Made by a program: the position numbers and the translations under genes
Shown: positions 1-9,149 of the stretch, piece after piece
Numbering within the stretch: position 1 is the stretch's first letter
Layout of the letters: each line of letters starts with the position of its first letter
NCBI RefSeq assembly: GCF_025949665.1
Contig: NZ_JAPDFT010000001.1
Span: forward strand, 1,984,001-2,048,000
Direction of reading: 5' to 3'
DNA from: Chryseobacterium viscerum
Lineage (GTDB): Bacteria > Bacteroidota > Bacteroidia > Flavobacteriales > Weeksellaceae
Length of the DNA stretch: 64,000 bases
The notes under the pieces: generated by a model
The model's database searches: none
The model's input: the letters and a program-made list of their open reading frames with translations, nothing else
What the model was told of the DNA's origin: nothing

Positions 1-714
1 TTAAAAAACTGGTTACCTGATGAGGTGCTTTTAAAAATAGCCCGCGAAAATGCCGTTGCCGAAACAGCTTTCTTTATCGATAATGGCAGTACAATTCATC
101 TGAGATGGTTTACGCCTGAAATAGAAATGGACTTATGCGGACACGCCACTCTCGCTACAGCGCATTGCCTGGTCTCAATCTTAAACTATCAGAGCAAAAG
201 AATTGTTTTTGAAACTAAAAGCGGTGAATTAACGGTTGATGTTAAAGATAACGTTTATTATATGGATTTTCCTTCAAGAATGCCTGAAGCAGCGGCTCTT
301 CCAGACAGCATATCCAGATCGCTCAATATACAGCCCAAAGAAGTTTTCAAATCAAGAGACTATATTCTGTTATATGATTCTGAGGATGACATCAAAAACA
401 TCAGGATTGAAAGATCTGTTTTTGACCTTATCAATCTGGATCCTGGAGGTCTTGTGGTGACTGCTGCCGGTACAGACAGTGATTTTGTTTCAAGATATTT
501 TACGCCACAGTCATCTATTCTCGAAGATCCTGTAACCGGCTCTGCACATTGCTCACTCATTCCCTTCTGGTCTTCAAGATTAGGAAAAGATATGCTTTTT
601 GCCCGTCAGCTTTCTGAAAGAGGCGGACAGCTCTATTGTGAAAACAAAAAAGAAAGAGTGATTGTGGCGGGTAAAGCCAAAACGTATTCTATGGGACATC
701 TGTGGATAGAATAA
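1..714 (+). CDS. PhzF family epimerase/isomerase, 5' end outside window
   Basis: The reading frame is open to the first base of the window, so the start codon lies upstream; 237 codons are visible against about 260 for the family. The segment AETAFF near visible residue 21 carries the Glu that is catalytic in PhzF. It is followed by the family hallmark GHATLATAH and, near the C-terminus, by DPVTGSAHC. PhzF-fold proteins catalyse proton-shift isomerisations of small metabolites and act in the cytoplasm. No phenazine genes are nearby, so the substrate is unknown; most bacterial paralogues have no assigned role. A terminator-like hairpin follows. Family assignment is secure, function is not. Confidence 0.88.
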   Translation, partial: LKNWLPDEVLLKIARENAVAETAFFIDNGSTIHLRWFTPEIEMDLCGHATLATAHCLVSILNYQSKRIVFETKSGELTVDVKDNVYYMDFPSRMPEAAALPDSISRSLNIQPKEVFKSRDYILLYDSEDDIKNIRIERSVFDLINLDPGGLVVTAAGTDSDFVSRYFTPQSSILEDPVTGSAHCSLIPFWSSRLGKDMLFARQLSERGGQLYCENKKERVIVAGKAKTYSMGHLWIE

Positions 715-783
715 TATAATCCCAATCAAACTGAATAGTCAAGTAGCTCGTTCTGGAGAAGGATATATATTGGAATGACAGCA

Positions 784-822
784 AAAAAAGGCATTAACTA
801 TCTTTGGTTAGTGCCTTTTCTG
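784..822 (+). terminator. Intrinsic terminator after phzF-like gene
   Basis: The stem pairs GGCATTAAC with GTTAGTGCC around a short loop, with one T-G pair. It is flanked by an A-run on the left and TTTTC on the right. Confidence 0.6.
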
Positions 823-1002
823 TAAAAATTTGGTTCTCCAAAAGAATGCAGGCAAAAATCCCAATAAAAATTTTTTATTAAATATGAACGAAATTAAACT
901 AGATTAATTTCAGTGAACTCAAACTGTCCTACATTTGCTAAAGAAATAAGACAATAAAAAATTATCACGTAAATCAACAATTAACATTAAAAATTTAAAA
1001 CT

Positions 1003-1824
1003 ATGAGCACATTTACATTAAAAGACGGAACTGAGATTTTTTACAAAGACCAAGGACAAGGACCAGTATTAATGTTTCACCACGGATGGCCATTATCATC
1101 TGACGATTGGGATGCACAGGTTATCTTTTTCTTACAGAGAGGTTACAGAGTAATTTCCCATGACAGAAGAGGTCACGGCCGTTCAAGCCAGAATATCTAC
1201 AACCACACTATTGAACAATATGCATCTGATGCTGCGGAACTTGTAGAATTTCTTGATTTGAAAGATGTTGTTCATATAGGACACTCTACAGGTGGTGGTG
1301 AAGTAATCCGCTATGTACATAAATATGCCAATGGCAGAGCAAAAAAAGCTGTATTAATCAGCGCTGTTCCTCCGGTTATGGTAAAAAGTGAGAACAATCC
1401 TGACGGTGTTCCAATGGAAGTTTTTGATGGAATCAGAGAGCAAACTCTGAACAACAGAAACCAGTTTTATTTTGATCTTACATTTCCTTTCTATGGGTAC
1501 AACAGAGAAGGTGCCAACATCAAAGACGGAATCCAGAGAAACTGGTGGAGACAGGGAATGATGGGTGGAATTGTTGCTCACTACGACGGAATCAAAGCAT
1601 TTTCTGAGACTGATTTCACAGAAGATTTGAAAGCCGTTGATATTCCGGTTTTGGTTTTACACGGAGAAGATGACCAGATTGTTCCTATCGAAAATTCTGC
1701 CATAAAATCAGCGAAATTATTAAAGAATGGTAAACTGATTACCTATCCAGGTTTTCCACACGGAATGCCAACTACAGAACATGAAACTATAAATAAAGAT
1801 CTTTTGGAATTTATCCAGTCTTAA
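1003..1824 (+). CDS. Alpha/beta hydrolase, non-heme chloroperoxidase/arylesterase type
   Basis: A 273-residue single-domain hydrolase with an oxyanion-side HHGWP motif (about 26-30), nucleophile elbow GHSTGG with Ser95, acid Asp224 in GEDDQIVP and His253 in FPHGMP. This is the complete Ser-Asp-His triad of the cofactor-free haloperoxidase/esterase group. There is no signal peptide, so it is cytoplasmic. The ATG follows an AT-rich leader, and a TACATTTG at 930-937 fits the flavobacterial -7 element, though no TTG lies at the expected distance. It is monocistronic, with a strong terminator directly downstream. The natural substrate cannot be read from the sequence; 'chloroperoxidase' is a family label. 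Confidence 0.92.
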   Translation: MSTFTLKDGTEIFYKDQGQGPVLMFHHGWPLSSDDWDAQVIFFLQRGYRVISHDRRGHGRSSQNIYNHTIEQYASDAAELVEFLDLKDVVHIGHSTGGGEVIRYVHKYANGRAKKAVLISAVPPVMVKSENNPDGVPMEVFDGIREQTLNNRNQFYFDLTFPFYGYNREGANIKDGIQRNWWRQGMMGGIVAHYDGIKAFSETDFTEDLKAVDIPVLVLHGEDDQIVPIENSAIKSAKLLKNGKLITYPGFPHGMPTTEHETINKDLLEFIQS

Positions 1825-1846
1825 CAGAACATATCTATATATAAAG

Positions 1847-1873
1847 AAAGGTGGACTGCAATAGTCCACCTTT
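1847..1873 (+). terminator. Intrinsic terminator, convergent genes
   Basis: Perfect 11-bp stem AAAGGTGGACT/AGTCCACCTTT with a 5-nt loop, followed by T-rich sequence. It lies between the hydrolase and the convergent glycerophosphodiesterase and could serve both. Confidence 0.85.
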
Positions 1874-1906
1874 CTATTTTTGGTCATATTATAAAAATTA
1901 AATTGC

Positions 1907-2785
1907 TCAATAATAAAGCTTTTTACGTTTCAGATAATTGATAAGCTCTTTCGGACGGTCGGTCTGAATAATGTTGACTCCTTTATTAATATACCAATCA
2001 TACATATCAGGATTATCCAAGGCCTGATCATCATTATTTCCTGCATTATGGTGCGGCCACAATGAATTGACCCAGATTTTGACTTTTTTTTCTCTTAAAG
2101 ATTTAAAATCAATCAGATTTTTTTCTGTTGTTCCTACTGTAAATTCAAAGCCGTAGATTTTATAGTTTTGAATGTAATCTGATATTTTTTTAAGATCTTC
2201 ACTTTTACCTAGCTGGATAATCGGCATATAGTGAATATCATTTTTAATGTCTCCGTACTTCTGGTTAAATTCAGTGTAAGACTCGTGGCCTTTAAACAAA
2301 ATCTGATCAAGCATATTTCGTTTTTTCACCAAGGGATAAACCTGTTTGATGTAATCAAAACCTTTATCCAGGTTCAGAAGAATTTTACCGTCTGAGATTT
2401 CCAGGATTTCCTGTAATGTGGGAACTTTCATTTGGGTTTCCACTCCCAGCCCGTCTCTCAGATGCAGTTTTTTGATTTCTTCCAGTGTAAAATCAGACGG
2501 TTTTCCTTTTCCTGTTGTCGTCCTGTTGATGGTATGATCATGCATGAGGATCAGGATACTGTCTTTGGTCATGGCAAGATCTATTTCAGCCATATCCACT
2601 CCTTTTTCAATGGCTTTTTTCACGGCCCACACCGAATTTTCCGGAGCCTCTCTCCAATCGCCGCGGTGAGCTACCACCATTACTCTGTTATCAGGAAAAT
2701 CAGAAAGTGAAATTTTCTTTTGTTGTGCAATGAACAGTGAAGAAAAAATAAGAAGAAATACTTGTAATAATTTATTGTTTAGCAT
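1907..2785 (-). CDS. Glycerophosphodiester phosphodiesterase, exported
   Basis: A 292-residue protein with an N-terminal signal peptide (hydrophobic residues about 6-20, ending near IAQQ). The GDPD domain has H40-R41 (AHRGDW), E49, E67/D69 (AEIDL) and H82 (MHDH), the metal-binding and catalytic residues of the family. It hydrolyses glycerophosphodiesters to glycerol 3-phosphate and an alcohol, here in the periplasm. Its ATG lies 16 bp after the SusD stop, so it is the last gene of the sigma/FecR/SusC/SusD cluster. That location suggests the outer-membrane pair imports a glycerophosphodiester or a related phospholipid-derived substrate (inference). Confidence 0.93.
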   Translation of the reverse strand: MLNNKLLQVFLLIFSSLFIAQQKKISLSDFPDNRVMVVAHRGDWREAPENSVWAVKKAIEKGVDMAEIDLAMTKDSILILMHDHTINRTTTGKGKPSDFTLEEIKKLHLRDGLGVETQMKVPTLQEILEISDGKILLNLDKGFDYIKQVYPLVKKRNMLDQILFKGHESYTEFNQKYGDIKNDIHYMPIIQLGKSEDLKKISDYIQNYKIYGFEFTVGTTEKNLIDFKSLREKKVKIWVNSLWPHHNAGNNDDQALDNPDMYDWYINKGVNIIQTDRPKELINYLKRKKLYY

Positions 2786-2801
2786 AATTTCAAATGTTTA
2801 A

Positions 2802-4205
2802 TTAATATCCGGGATTTTGTTTGATAGCGGGGTCTGTATTGATCTGTCCCTGCGGAACCGGCATCAGAAGATGATGGGGTTTGATCTGTGCGGTACTGTA
2901 ACCCGCATTATTAGTAAAATGAGCCATCATAACAGAAATAGCCTTTCCGGTTCTCACCAGGTCAAACCAACGATGCCCCTCTCCTACAAATTCCAACCTT
3001 CTTTCACGGTCAATTTCACTAAGCAAAGCATCTTTTGTTGAAAGGCTTACAGCAGCAATTCCTGCTCTGGCTTTAATTTTATTTAGATATACATTGGCGT
3101 TGGTAAAGTCATTCTGTTCGGCAAAACATTCTGCCATCATTAGAAAAACATCTGCTAATCTCAGCACCACAAAATTGCTTCCTCCATCAGCAATAGTATT
3201 CGATGTTTTTACCAATTTTTTACTGAAAGGAATTCCGTTTGAAGTAAGCCCAATATATGCAGAACGTCTGGTATCTCCTGCTGAATAAAGGTTGTAAACT
3301 TCCTTGGTCGGAAGATTGTGTCCTTTGGCTCCTGAAACCGATCCTGAAGGACTGAACATCTGAAATGCCGCGCTTCCCTCCGAATTTCCGTTCAATCCGG
3401 AAGTAAACTGTACGTCAAAAATAATTTCAGCATTATTTTTATTAGTGACATCAAAAATTTTATTGACATCTGGTAAAAGCTGGTAGCCTAAAGATTCAAT
3501 CTGATTCAAATAAGTCAATGATTCAGCAAATTTCTTCTGTGTCAGAAGCACTTTACCCATAATTCCCAACGCAGCTCCTTTAGTCACTCTTCCCTTTTGC
3601 GTGGTTGTTACCGGTAAAAGGTCAATAGCTTCTTTCAAATCCTTTTCTATGGCGGAATACACCTCTGCAACAGGAGTTCTTGGCTGCCCGAAATAGTCGT
3701 TAACATTCGTTGTTTCCTTTAAAACCAACGGAACATCACCATAAATGCGCACCAGATTAAAATACATCAACGCACGCAGAAATTTCATTTCGCCAATCCT
3801 AGTATTCTTCAGGGCATCCGTTATATCAGGAATTTTTCCAATCCTCGTCAGAATAATGTTTGCCTGCTGAATGCCGATATAATGGTCCTTCCACGCGCTT
3901 GCAATAAGGCTGTTATTAGGCTGAATCGTGAAAAAATCAAGTTCACCATACGTAAAGGCATCATTGGCAGGAACCTCATCATAAGTATTATCTGAAGGTA
4001 ATTCTCCCAAAGCCGGCATAGCCAGCTGATACTGTCCGGTATACTGAAGCGCTCCATACACTGAAATGATACCCTGCTCAATTTCAGAGGAATTAGTATA
4101 AAATTGTGATGAAACTTTCTGTGCCTCAGGGTTAACGTTCAAAAGATCAGACGAGCATGAGCACATCACCGAAAGACTGAATATTGTAATGAATATTTTT
4201 TTCAT
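2802..4205 (-). CDS. RagB/SusD family nutrient-uptake outer-membrane lipoprotein
   Basis: A 467-residue lipoprotein with lipobox VMCSC (Cys16 or 18) after a short signal peptide. The N-terminal SusD-like domain starts LNVNPEAQ, TPR-like helices follow, and the C-terminal SusD segment contains EIDRERRLEFVGEGHRWFDLVR, the most diagnostic stretch of the family. It ends with the usual KQNPGY tail. SusD proteins sit as surface lids on SusC barrels and capture ligand. The start lies 4 bp downstream of the SusC stop, so translation is probably coupled. Ligand specificity cannot be inferred from SusD alone; the adjacent phosphodiesterase is the best clue. Confidence 0.95.
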   Translation of the reverse strand: MKKIFITIFSLSVMCSCSSDLLNVNPEAQKVSSQFYTNSSEIEQGIISVYGALQYTGQYQLAMPALGELPSDNTYDEVPANDAFTYGELDFFTIQPNNSLIASAWKDHYIGIQQANIILTRIGKIPDITDALKNTRIGEMKFLRALMYFNLVRIYGDVPLVLKETTNVNDYFGQPRTPVAEVYSAIEKDLKEAIDLLPVTTTQKGRVTKGAALGIMGKVLLTQKKFAESLTYLNQIESLGYQLLPDVNKIFDVTNKNNAEIIFDVQFTSGLNGNSEGSAAFQMFSPSGSVSGAKGHNLPTKEVYNLYSAGDTRRSAYIGLTSNGIPFSKKLVKTSNTIADGGSNFVVLRLADVFLMMAECFAEQNDFTNANVYLNKIKARAGIAAVSLSTKDALLSEIDRERRLEFVGEGHRWFDLVRTGKAISVMMAHFTNNAGYSTAQIKPHHLLMPVPQGQINTDPAIKQNPGY

Positions 4206-4209
4206 GATT

Positions 4210-7200
4210 TTAAAATTTAAGGTTAAAGCCCATAGAATAAATTTTAGCTACCGGATAATAAGCCTGATCAAAGCCCTGCGTAAGAACATTATCTGAAGTA
4301 GCATCGATGTTCATTCCTTTATATTTTGACAAGGTGAAAAGATTATTTCCTACCAGATAAATCTGAGCGTTTTCTATCCCCATATTTTCAAGCATAGATT
4401 TGGGGAAATTAAAAGCCAGACGAAGCGATCTCAGTCTTACATAATCTGCATTTTTAAAGTATAAATTTGAAGTTCTGGCCTCTTTTCTGTTGTTGGAGAA
4501 ATTCATATTCGGCATCCCAAAAAATCCATCAGGATTAGTTACTGCGTTATAACGGTTGTCAAAATAATACTGTGAAGCCATTCCGAAGCCTTCCCCTGAT
4601 TCTAAAGTGGTTACGGCATCGGCATTGTAGATTTTCTTACCAATTTCGCTGTATAATGAGAAACTCAGCTCGAAAAGTCCATATCTGAAATTATTATTAA
4701 AACCGAGAATGTATTTCGGAACCCCGCTTCCAAAGCTTCTTTTATCATTGACATCAATTTTTCCATCGCCATTCAGATCTTCCATAATATAATCTCCGAC
4801 CATTGTTCCGGTAATGTGTGGTGAATTGTTGATCTGTTCCTGAGTTTTATAGATTCCAAGGATATTGTAACCGTACATTTCACCAATTGAGCCACCTACT
4901 TTGGTTACAGAGAAGTTATTTTCTCCCGTGATAATCTGGTTCTGGCCATTTGCCAGCGCTAATACTTCATTTTTGTTGGTGGAAAAATTAAAGCTTCCGG
5001 AATACGTAAAGTCTTTAGCGATGGTAAAAGTTTTTGACGCAATCTGTAATTCAAAACCGGAATTTTTGATCTCACCGATATTCTGAAGTGAGGTACTGAA
5101 ACCGGATTGCTGCGGAACGGGAACATCCAATAACAAACCGTCTCTGTTGAGGATATAATAATCTGCAGAAATGTTCAGCACATTTTTAAACAAAGAAAAA
5201 TCAATCCCGAAGTTGTTTGATCTGGACTTTTCCCAGGAAATATTCGGGTTGGGAGCTGTTGCCGTTGTATATCCCGGCACTAAAATTCCTCCAAAATTAT
5301 AATTATCAGGATTCATCAATGAAAGTGCCCCGAAATTAGGAATCTGATTATTTCCGTTGCTTCCTAAACTGTATCTAAGCTTCAAATCAGTCACGATTGT
5401 ATTTTCAGGAAAGAAATTTTCGTTACTGATTGTCCAGCCTGCAGAGAATGCGTAGAAATTTCCCCATTTAGAATTTTTCCCGAAACGTGAAGAACCGTCT
5501 CTACGATAAGAAGCCATCAGGTTATACTTATTGTCAAATGTATAATTAACCCTGGTAAAATAAGAGAGCAGCCTCCATTTGTATTGTGTTAATGTATTTT
5601 TAAATGAAGTTCCGCCCGCAATATTTCGGATACTGTTATCAGGAAATGCTGTAGCTTCGGTTAAAAGCTGTGTATTGTCTTCCTGCTGAAAAGACTGTCC
5701 TGCAATAGCATCCACCCTATGAGAGCCCCACTTCTGATCAAATGAAAGTAAGTTTTCAATTAAATAATTTTTGCGGATATACTCTGTTCTGTTGGCAAAA
5801 GTAACATCCGGAGCTGCTGCTCTGTAAGCTCCTACCGTAGAAGGATCGAAGAAATTGTATTCGTAATTTGAATAATCTCCACCTACAGAAAATCTGTATT
5901 TCAGACCTTTCAACAATTCAAGTTCAGTGAAGATATTTCCGAATGTTTTAAATAAAGTATATTTTCTGTTGGTCATTTCCTGAACGGCAACAGGATTTTC
6001 TACCAAAGCTCCGTCGGTTGCTGTATTTCCTAAGATCTGCTGAGAAATGGCAAGACTTCCGTCATCATTGTAAGGTTTAAAGAAAGGATACATTGCCGTA
6101 GCCATCTGCAAAGGATTGTAGCTTCTTGAATTTTCTGCTGCATTAATAGTTCCCGTAGCATATGACGGTGTCATTGTTACGCCCACTTTCCATCTATCTG
6201 TAAGCTCTGTCGAAAGGTTGATACTTGTGGAAAACTTTTCGTAATCTGTCCCGATAACCAGTCCTTTCTGCTTAAAATAACTCATGGTAAAAGCATATTT
6301 GCTCTTATCGCTTCCTCCCGTAATATTTAATGAAGTCTGGCTTATGGGTGCTGGTTTCATAACGGTATTCAGCCAGTCGGTATCTGTTAATCCCGGCTGC
6401 TTTGCAAGGTAAGGTGCCAAATAATCAGGAATTAATTCTCTTAAAGAAGTTCCTTTGCTTATTCTTGTGGCATTATTATCAGAAATACTTCTGTTGCTTC
6501 CTTTAGAAAGATAATTGTTATCTCTGGCTTCCTTCAAAAAAGTGGCCATATCGTAAGCATTGACCAGTTTCACATTATCACTTCTCATCTGCATTCCGTA
6601 ATAAGAATCGAAAGAAACAGCCATTCTCCCCTTTTTTCCCTGCTTTGTTTCTATGATAATTACTCCGTTTGCTCCTCTGGAACCGTAAATGGCTGCGGAA
6701 GCGGCATCCTTTAAGATATCAATTTTGGCAATGGAATTAGGATCAATAGCATTCAGATTGGAACCTTCAGTTAAAGGAAGTCCGTCTACAACAATCAGAG
6801 GATTGGAACCTGCCGTCAACGTACCAATACCTCTCACTCTTATTGAAGGTGAACCTCCCGGCGTTGCATTAGCCTGAGTAATCTGAACTCCGGTTGCTTT
6901 TCCTGCAATAATATCTCCGAAATTACTGGAAGCTACTCCCTTCATCTGTTTTTCGTCAATAGAAGAAATAGAACCCGAATTATTTTTCTTACTCTGCTTC
7001 CCATAACCCACCAAAACAACCTCATCAATGTTTTTTTCTCTGGATTTTACAGTGTCCTTAATTGAATTTAAATATTCTGCAGACTGTTGAGCATTAGTTC
7101 TCTGAATTTTTGCCATCACTCTTGCATTGAGACGAACAGTTACCGTTTTTTGATCTACATTAAAATCCAGACCGACATTTTTCTTCAGATAATCTAAAGA

Positions 7201-7434
7201 TGCTGATAATGACTGATAGTTAACCTGAGATTCATCCACCTGGATATCTTTCAGGTCTGAAACCGAATAAAAGAATTTTACGTCATGCTCTTTTGAAAGT
7301 TTTTCAAAGATTTTAATCAAAGGCGTTTTCCGCTGAATAACGGACTGTTGAAAACATTTGTTAGCCTCCGCGTAGGTAAACTGTGACGCACACAAAAGAC
7401 CCAACAACATCATGCTAATTGTTGTTTTTTTCAT
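4210..7434 (-). CDS. SusC/RagA TonB-dependent transporter with STN signalling domain
   Basis: A 1074-residue outer-membrane protein. After the signal peptide there is an STN domain (about 30-105, 'KIFEKLSKEHDVKFFYS' region), used for signalling to FecR. A short linker leads to the DEVVLVGYG motif, a plug domain (GKATGVQITQ, PSIRVRGIGTL, NPLIVVDGLPL, AAIYGSRGANGVIII) and a TonB-dependent beta barrel ending in aromatic F-N-L-K-F. The usual carboxypeptidase-regulatory-like domain between STN and plug appears to be missing. With the sigma factor and FecR upstream and SusD downstream, this is a TonB-dependent transducer. It is expected to import a ligand and signal its presence. Confidence 0.95.
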   Translation of the reverse strand: MKKTTISMMLLGLLCASQFTYAEANKCFQQSVIQRKTPLIKIFEKLSKEHDVKFFYSVSDLKDIQVDESQVNYQSLSASLDYLKKNVGLDFNVDQKTVTVRLNARVMAKIQRTNAQQSAEYLNSIKDTVKSREKNIDEVVLVGYGKQSKKNNSGSISSIDEKQMKGVASSNFGDIIAGKATGVQITQANATPGGSPSIRVRGIGTLTAGSNPLIVVDGLPLTEGSNLNAIDPNSIAKIDILKDAASAAIYGSRGANGVIIIETKQGKKGRMAVSFDSYYGMQMRSDNVKLVNAYDMATFLKEARDNNYLSKGSNRSISDNNATRISKGTSLRELIPDYLAPYLAKQPGLTDTDWLNTVMKPAPISQTSLNITGGSDKSKYAFTMSYFKQKGLVIGTDYEKFSTSINLSTELTDRWKVGVTMTPSYATGTINAAENSRSYNPLQMATAMYPFFKPYNDDGSLAISQQILGNTATDGALVENPVAVQEMTNRKYTLFKTFGNIFTELELLKGLKYRFSVGGDYSNYEYNFFDPSTVGAYRAAAPDVTFANRTEYIRKNYLIENLLSFDQKWGSHRVDAIAGQSFQQEDNTQLLTEATAFPDNSIRNIAGGTSFKNTLTQYKWRLLSYFTRVNYTFDNKYNLMASYRRDGSSRFGKNSKWGNFYAFSAGWTISNENFFPENTIVTDLKLRYSLGSNGNNQIPNFGALSLMNPDNYNFGGILVPGYTTATAPNPNISWEKSRSNNFGIDFSLFKNVLNISADYYILNRDGLLLDVPVPQQSGFSTSLQNIGEIKNSGFELQIASKTFTIAKDFTYSGSFNFSTNKNEVLALANGQNQIITGENNFSVTKVGGSIGEMYGYNILGIYKTQEQINNSPHITGTMVGDYIMEDLNGDGKIDVNDKRSFGSGVPKYILGFNNNFRYGLFELSFSLYSEIGKKIYNADAVTTLESGEGFGMASQYYFDNRYNAVTNPDGFFGMPNMNFSNNRKEARTSNLYFKNADYVRLRSLRLAFNFPKSMLENMGIENAQIYLVGNNLFTLSKYKGMNIDATSDNVLTQGFDQAYYPVAKIYSMGFNLKF

Positions 7435-7475
7435 AGCTTTGCTGAAATTAGTTGTTATTTGACTGATTTATTTTC

Positions 7476-7507
7476 AATGCATCGGTAACCCCAATTACTG
7501 GTGCATT
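7476..7507 (-). promoter_or_regulatory. Hairpin in the fecR-susC gap
   Basis: In minus-strand RNA, AATGCACCAGTAA pairs with TTACCGATGCATT at 11 of 13 positions, over a 6-nt loop. It overlaps the FecR stop codon and lies 42 nt before the SusC start. No U-run follows, so an mRNA-processing or stabilising role is more likely than termination. Confidence 0.4.
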
Positions 7508-8318
7508 ATTTTTCTAAAATGATATGATTTGCTGATTGCTTTCCTGCAGTAAGATTAAATGGAAATCCTATGGTTTTAATTACTTTATCCAAATCTCCGG
7601 TGATATCTCCGTATACCACATTCTCTTTATACTGCTGAGGATAGGTTATCGAGATATTGTAAGTCTTCTCCAGTTGGGAAACCGCCTGCCCGAATTTCAT
7701 TTCATTAAAATCAAATGTTCTTACAACATCCTGATCATAGAAATGCTTCTCAGCTCCGTCTTTGTCTGCAAGCCATGTCTCTTTAGGTAAAAGGTAGGTT
7801 GTATTACCGTTGTAATCAATTTTCACTTTTCCTTCTTTCAGATAGACTTTTTTATCTACAGATCTCTGGTCAAGCAGGAACTTTGTTCCCAATACTTTTA
7901 CTTTAAATCCATTGGCATCAATGATAAAGGGCAGCGCCTTATTTTTAGCAACACTAAAAAACGCTTTTCCTTTAAAAGAAACATTCCTGGTTTTCTTTCC
8001 GAAATCATCAGTCAGTCTCAATTCACTTTCAGGTTCCAGCGTAACGATACTTCCGTCAGATAATATAAATTCTTTTTGAATCTTTTCTGTTCTGAAAACC
8101 ATTTGCCGGTGATCCAGAGATTTCATGTCATTCCCAGTGGAAAATAGAGTAATCAGTGTAAATAAAGGTAAAAGAACAGCTGCTATCCATAAAAACTTTT
8201 TTGTATTCTTTCTGAATCTGATTTTATTCTCAAGTCCATTCCAGATTCGCTGATCTGCAGAATCCTTTATTTTCTGATTTTCATCTTTAACTGATTTCCA
8301 TTGATTTTCGAAATCCAT
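7506..8318 (-). CDS. FecR family anti-sigma/sigma-regulator membrane protein
   Basis: A 270-residue protein with a cytoplasmic N-terminus, one transmembrane helix at about 42-60 (FLWIAAVLLPLFTLITLF) and a periplasmic FecR domain (LSDGSIVTLEPESELRL, KGKAFFSVAKNKALPFII, VLGTKFLL). The C-terminal DUF4974-like domain (FGQAVSQLEKTYNISITY) resembles the STN fold and contacts the transducer. The family relays ligand occupancy of a TonB-dependent transducer to its ECF sigma factor. The ATG is preceded by a strong AAGGAGC Shine-Dalgarno sequence, unusual in this phylum. It sits between its sigma factor and SusC. Confidence 0.94.
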   Translation of the reverse strand: MDFENQWKSVKDENQKIKDSADQRIWNGLENKIRFRKNTKKFLWIAAVLLPLFTLITLFSTGNDMKSLDHRQMVFRTEKIQKEFILSDGSIVTLEPESELRLTDDFGKKTRNVSFKGKAFFSVAKNKALPFIIDANGFKVKVLGTKFLLDQRSVDKKVYLKEGKVKIDYNGNTTYLLPKETWLADKDGAEKHFYDQDVVRTFDFNEMKFGQAVSQLEKTYNISITYPQQYKENVVYGDITGDLDKVIKTIGFPFNLTAGKQSANHIILEK

Positions 8319-8520
8319 ATGCTCCTTTTTGATCTTTATTAGAGAATACGCAGGAAGTATGTAATCGTCAACCTATATTTTTTTGATTTAACGATTTGTT
8401 CATATTAGGTAATATTGGTTTAAGGCTGAAAATTGATTTTAATTAAATTGAGAAACAATTAGATATAGCTTTCAGAAAGAGATTTGAAATGAGACTTGCG
8501 GGCAGTATAAACAGAATAGT

Positions 8521-9015
8521 TTAAAAGAAAAAATTCAAATTTGCTCTTAGAAATTTCAGAACCTTGTTGACATGCTTTTCAACGGCAGTTTTAGAAATAT
8601 CATTTTCCTGAGCAATGGTAAAAAGACTGAGATTCTGGATTTTATTTTTGATGAAAAACTCACGGCTTCTTTCGGGAACCTGTTCCAGGAGACTTTCTAT
8701 TTTTTTGAGCTGGTCTTCCTGCTGTACCTGTTTCTCGATGTTTGTACTTTCTTCATCCTGTCTTTCCGGAGAATTTTCGAGAGGAACGAAAATCATTTTC
8801 CTTTTACGGTAGAAATTGGAAATTTCCTGTTTGGCAGATTTAAAGATAAGTGCTTCAATTTCTGACGGAGAATGAGCTTTGCATAAATACTTCCAGACGT
8901 GCATAAAAATATCCTGAACAATTTCTTCAATATCTTCTTCTTCCGAAAGGTATTTGGCCACAAAAAAATACACCCTGTGCTTGTAACCGGAATATATTTC
9001 TTTAAAATGATCCAT
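8521..9015 (-). CDS. ECF RNA polymerase sigma factor, Bacteroidota FecI-like
   Basis: A 164-residue sigma-70 family protein. Region 2 covers about 1-65 (EEEDIEEIVQDIFMHVWKYL). Region 4 covers about 108-158, with a helix-turn-helix in LFTIAQENDISKTAVEKHVNKVLKFLR. Family members direct transcription of the linked fecR/susCD genes when the transducer is occupied. The 202-bp gap to fecR holds no other gene and probably contains the sigma-dependent promoter. It is the first gene of the cluster. Confidence 0.94.
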   Translation of the reverse strand: MDHFKEIYSGYKHRVYFFVAKYLSEEEDIEEIVQDIFMHVWKYLCKAHSPSEIEALIFKSAKQEISNFYRKRKMIFVPLENSPERQDEESTNIEKQVQQEDQLKKIESLLEQVPERSREFFIKNKIQNLSLFTIAQENDISKTAVEKHVNKVLKFLRANLNFFF

Positions 9016-9149
9016 TCTTTAATACGTCTTTGAACTCAAAACTGGTGGTACAAAAGTATCTAAAAGCTATGGCAATCGTATTAAATATATATTAAGTTTA
9101 AATCCTTAACAATAACTCATCCTCGGATTTTCACAGAAATATTTTCTGT

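Noticed and set aside
1-714. Phenazine biosynthesis cluster
   Set aside because: Only one PhzF-like gene is present, with no other phz genes; paralogues of this fold are widespread.
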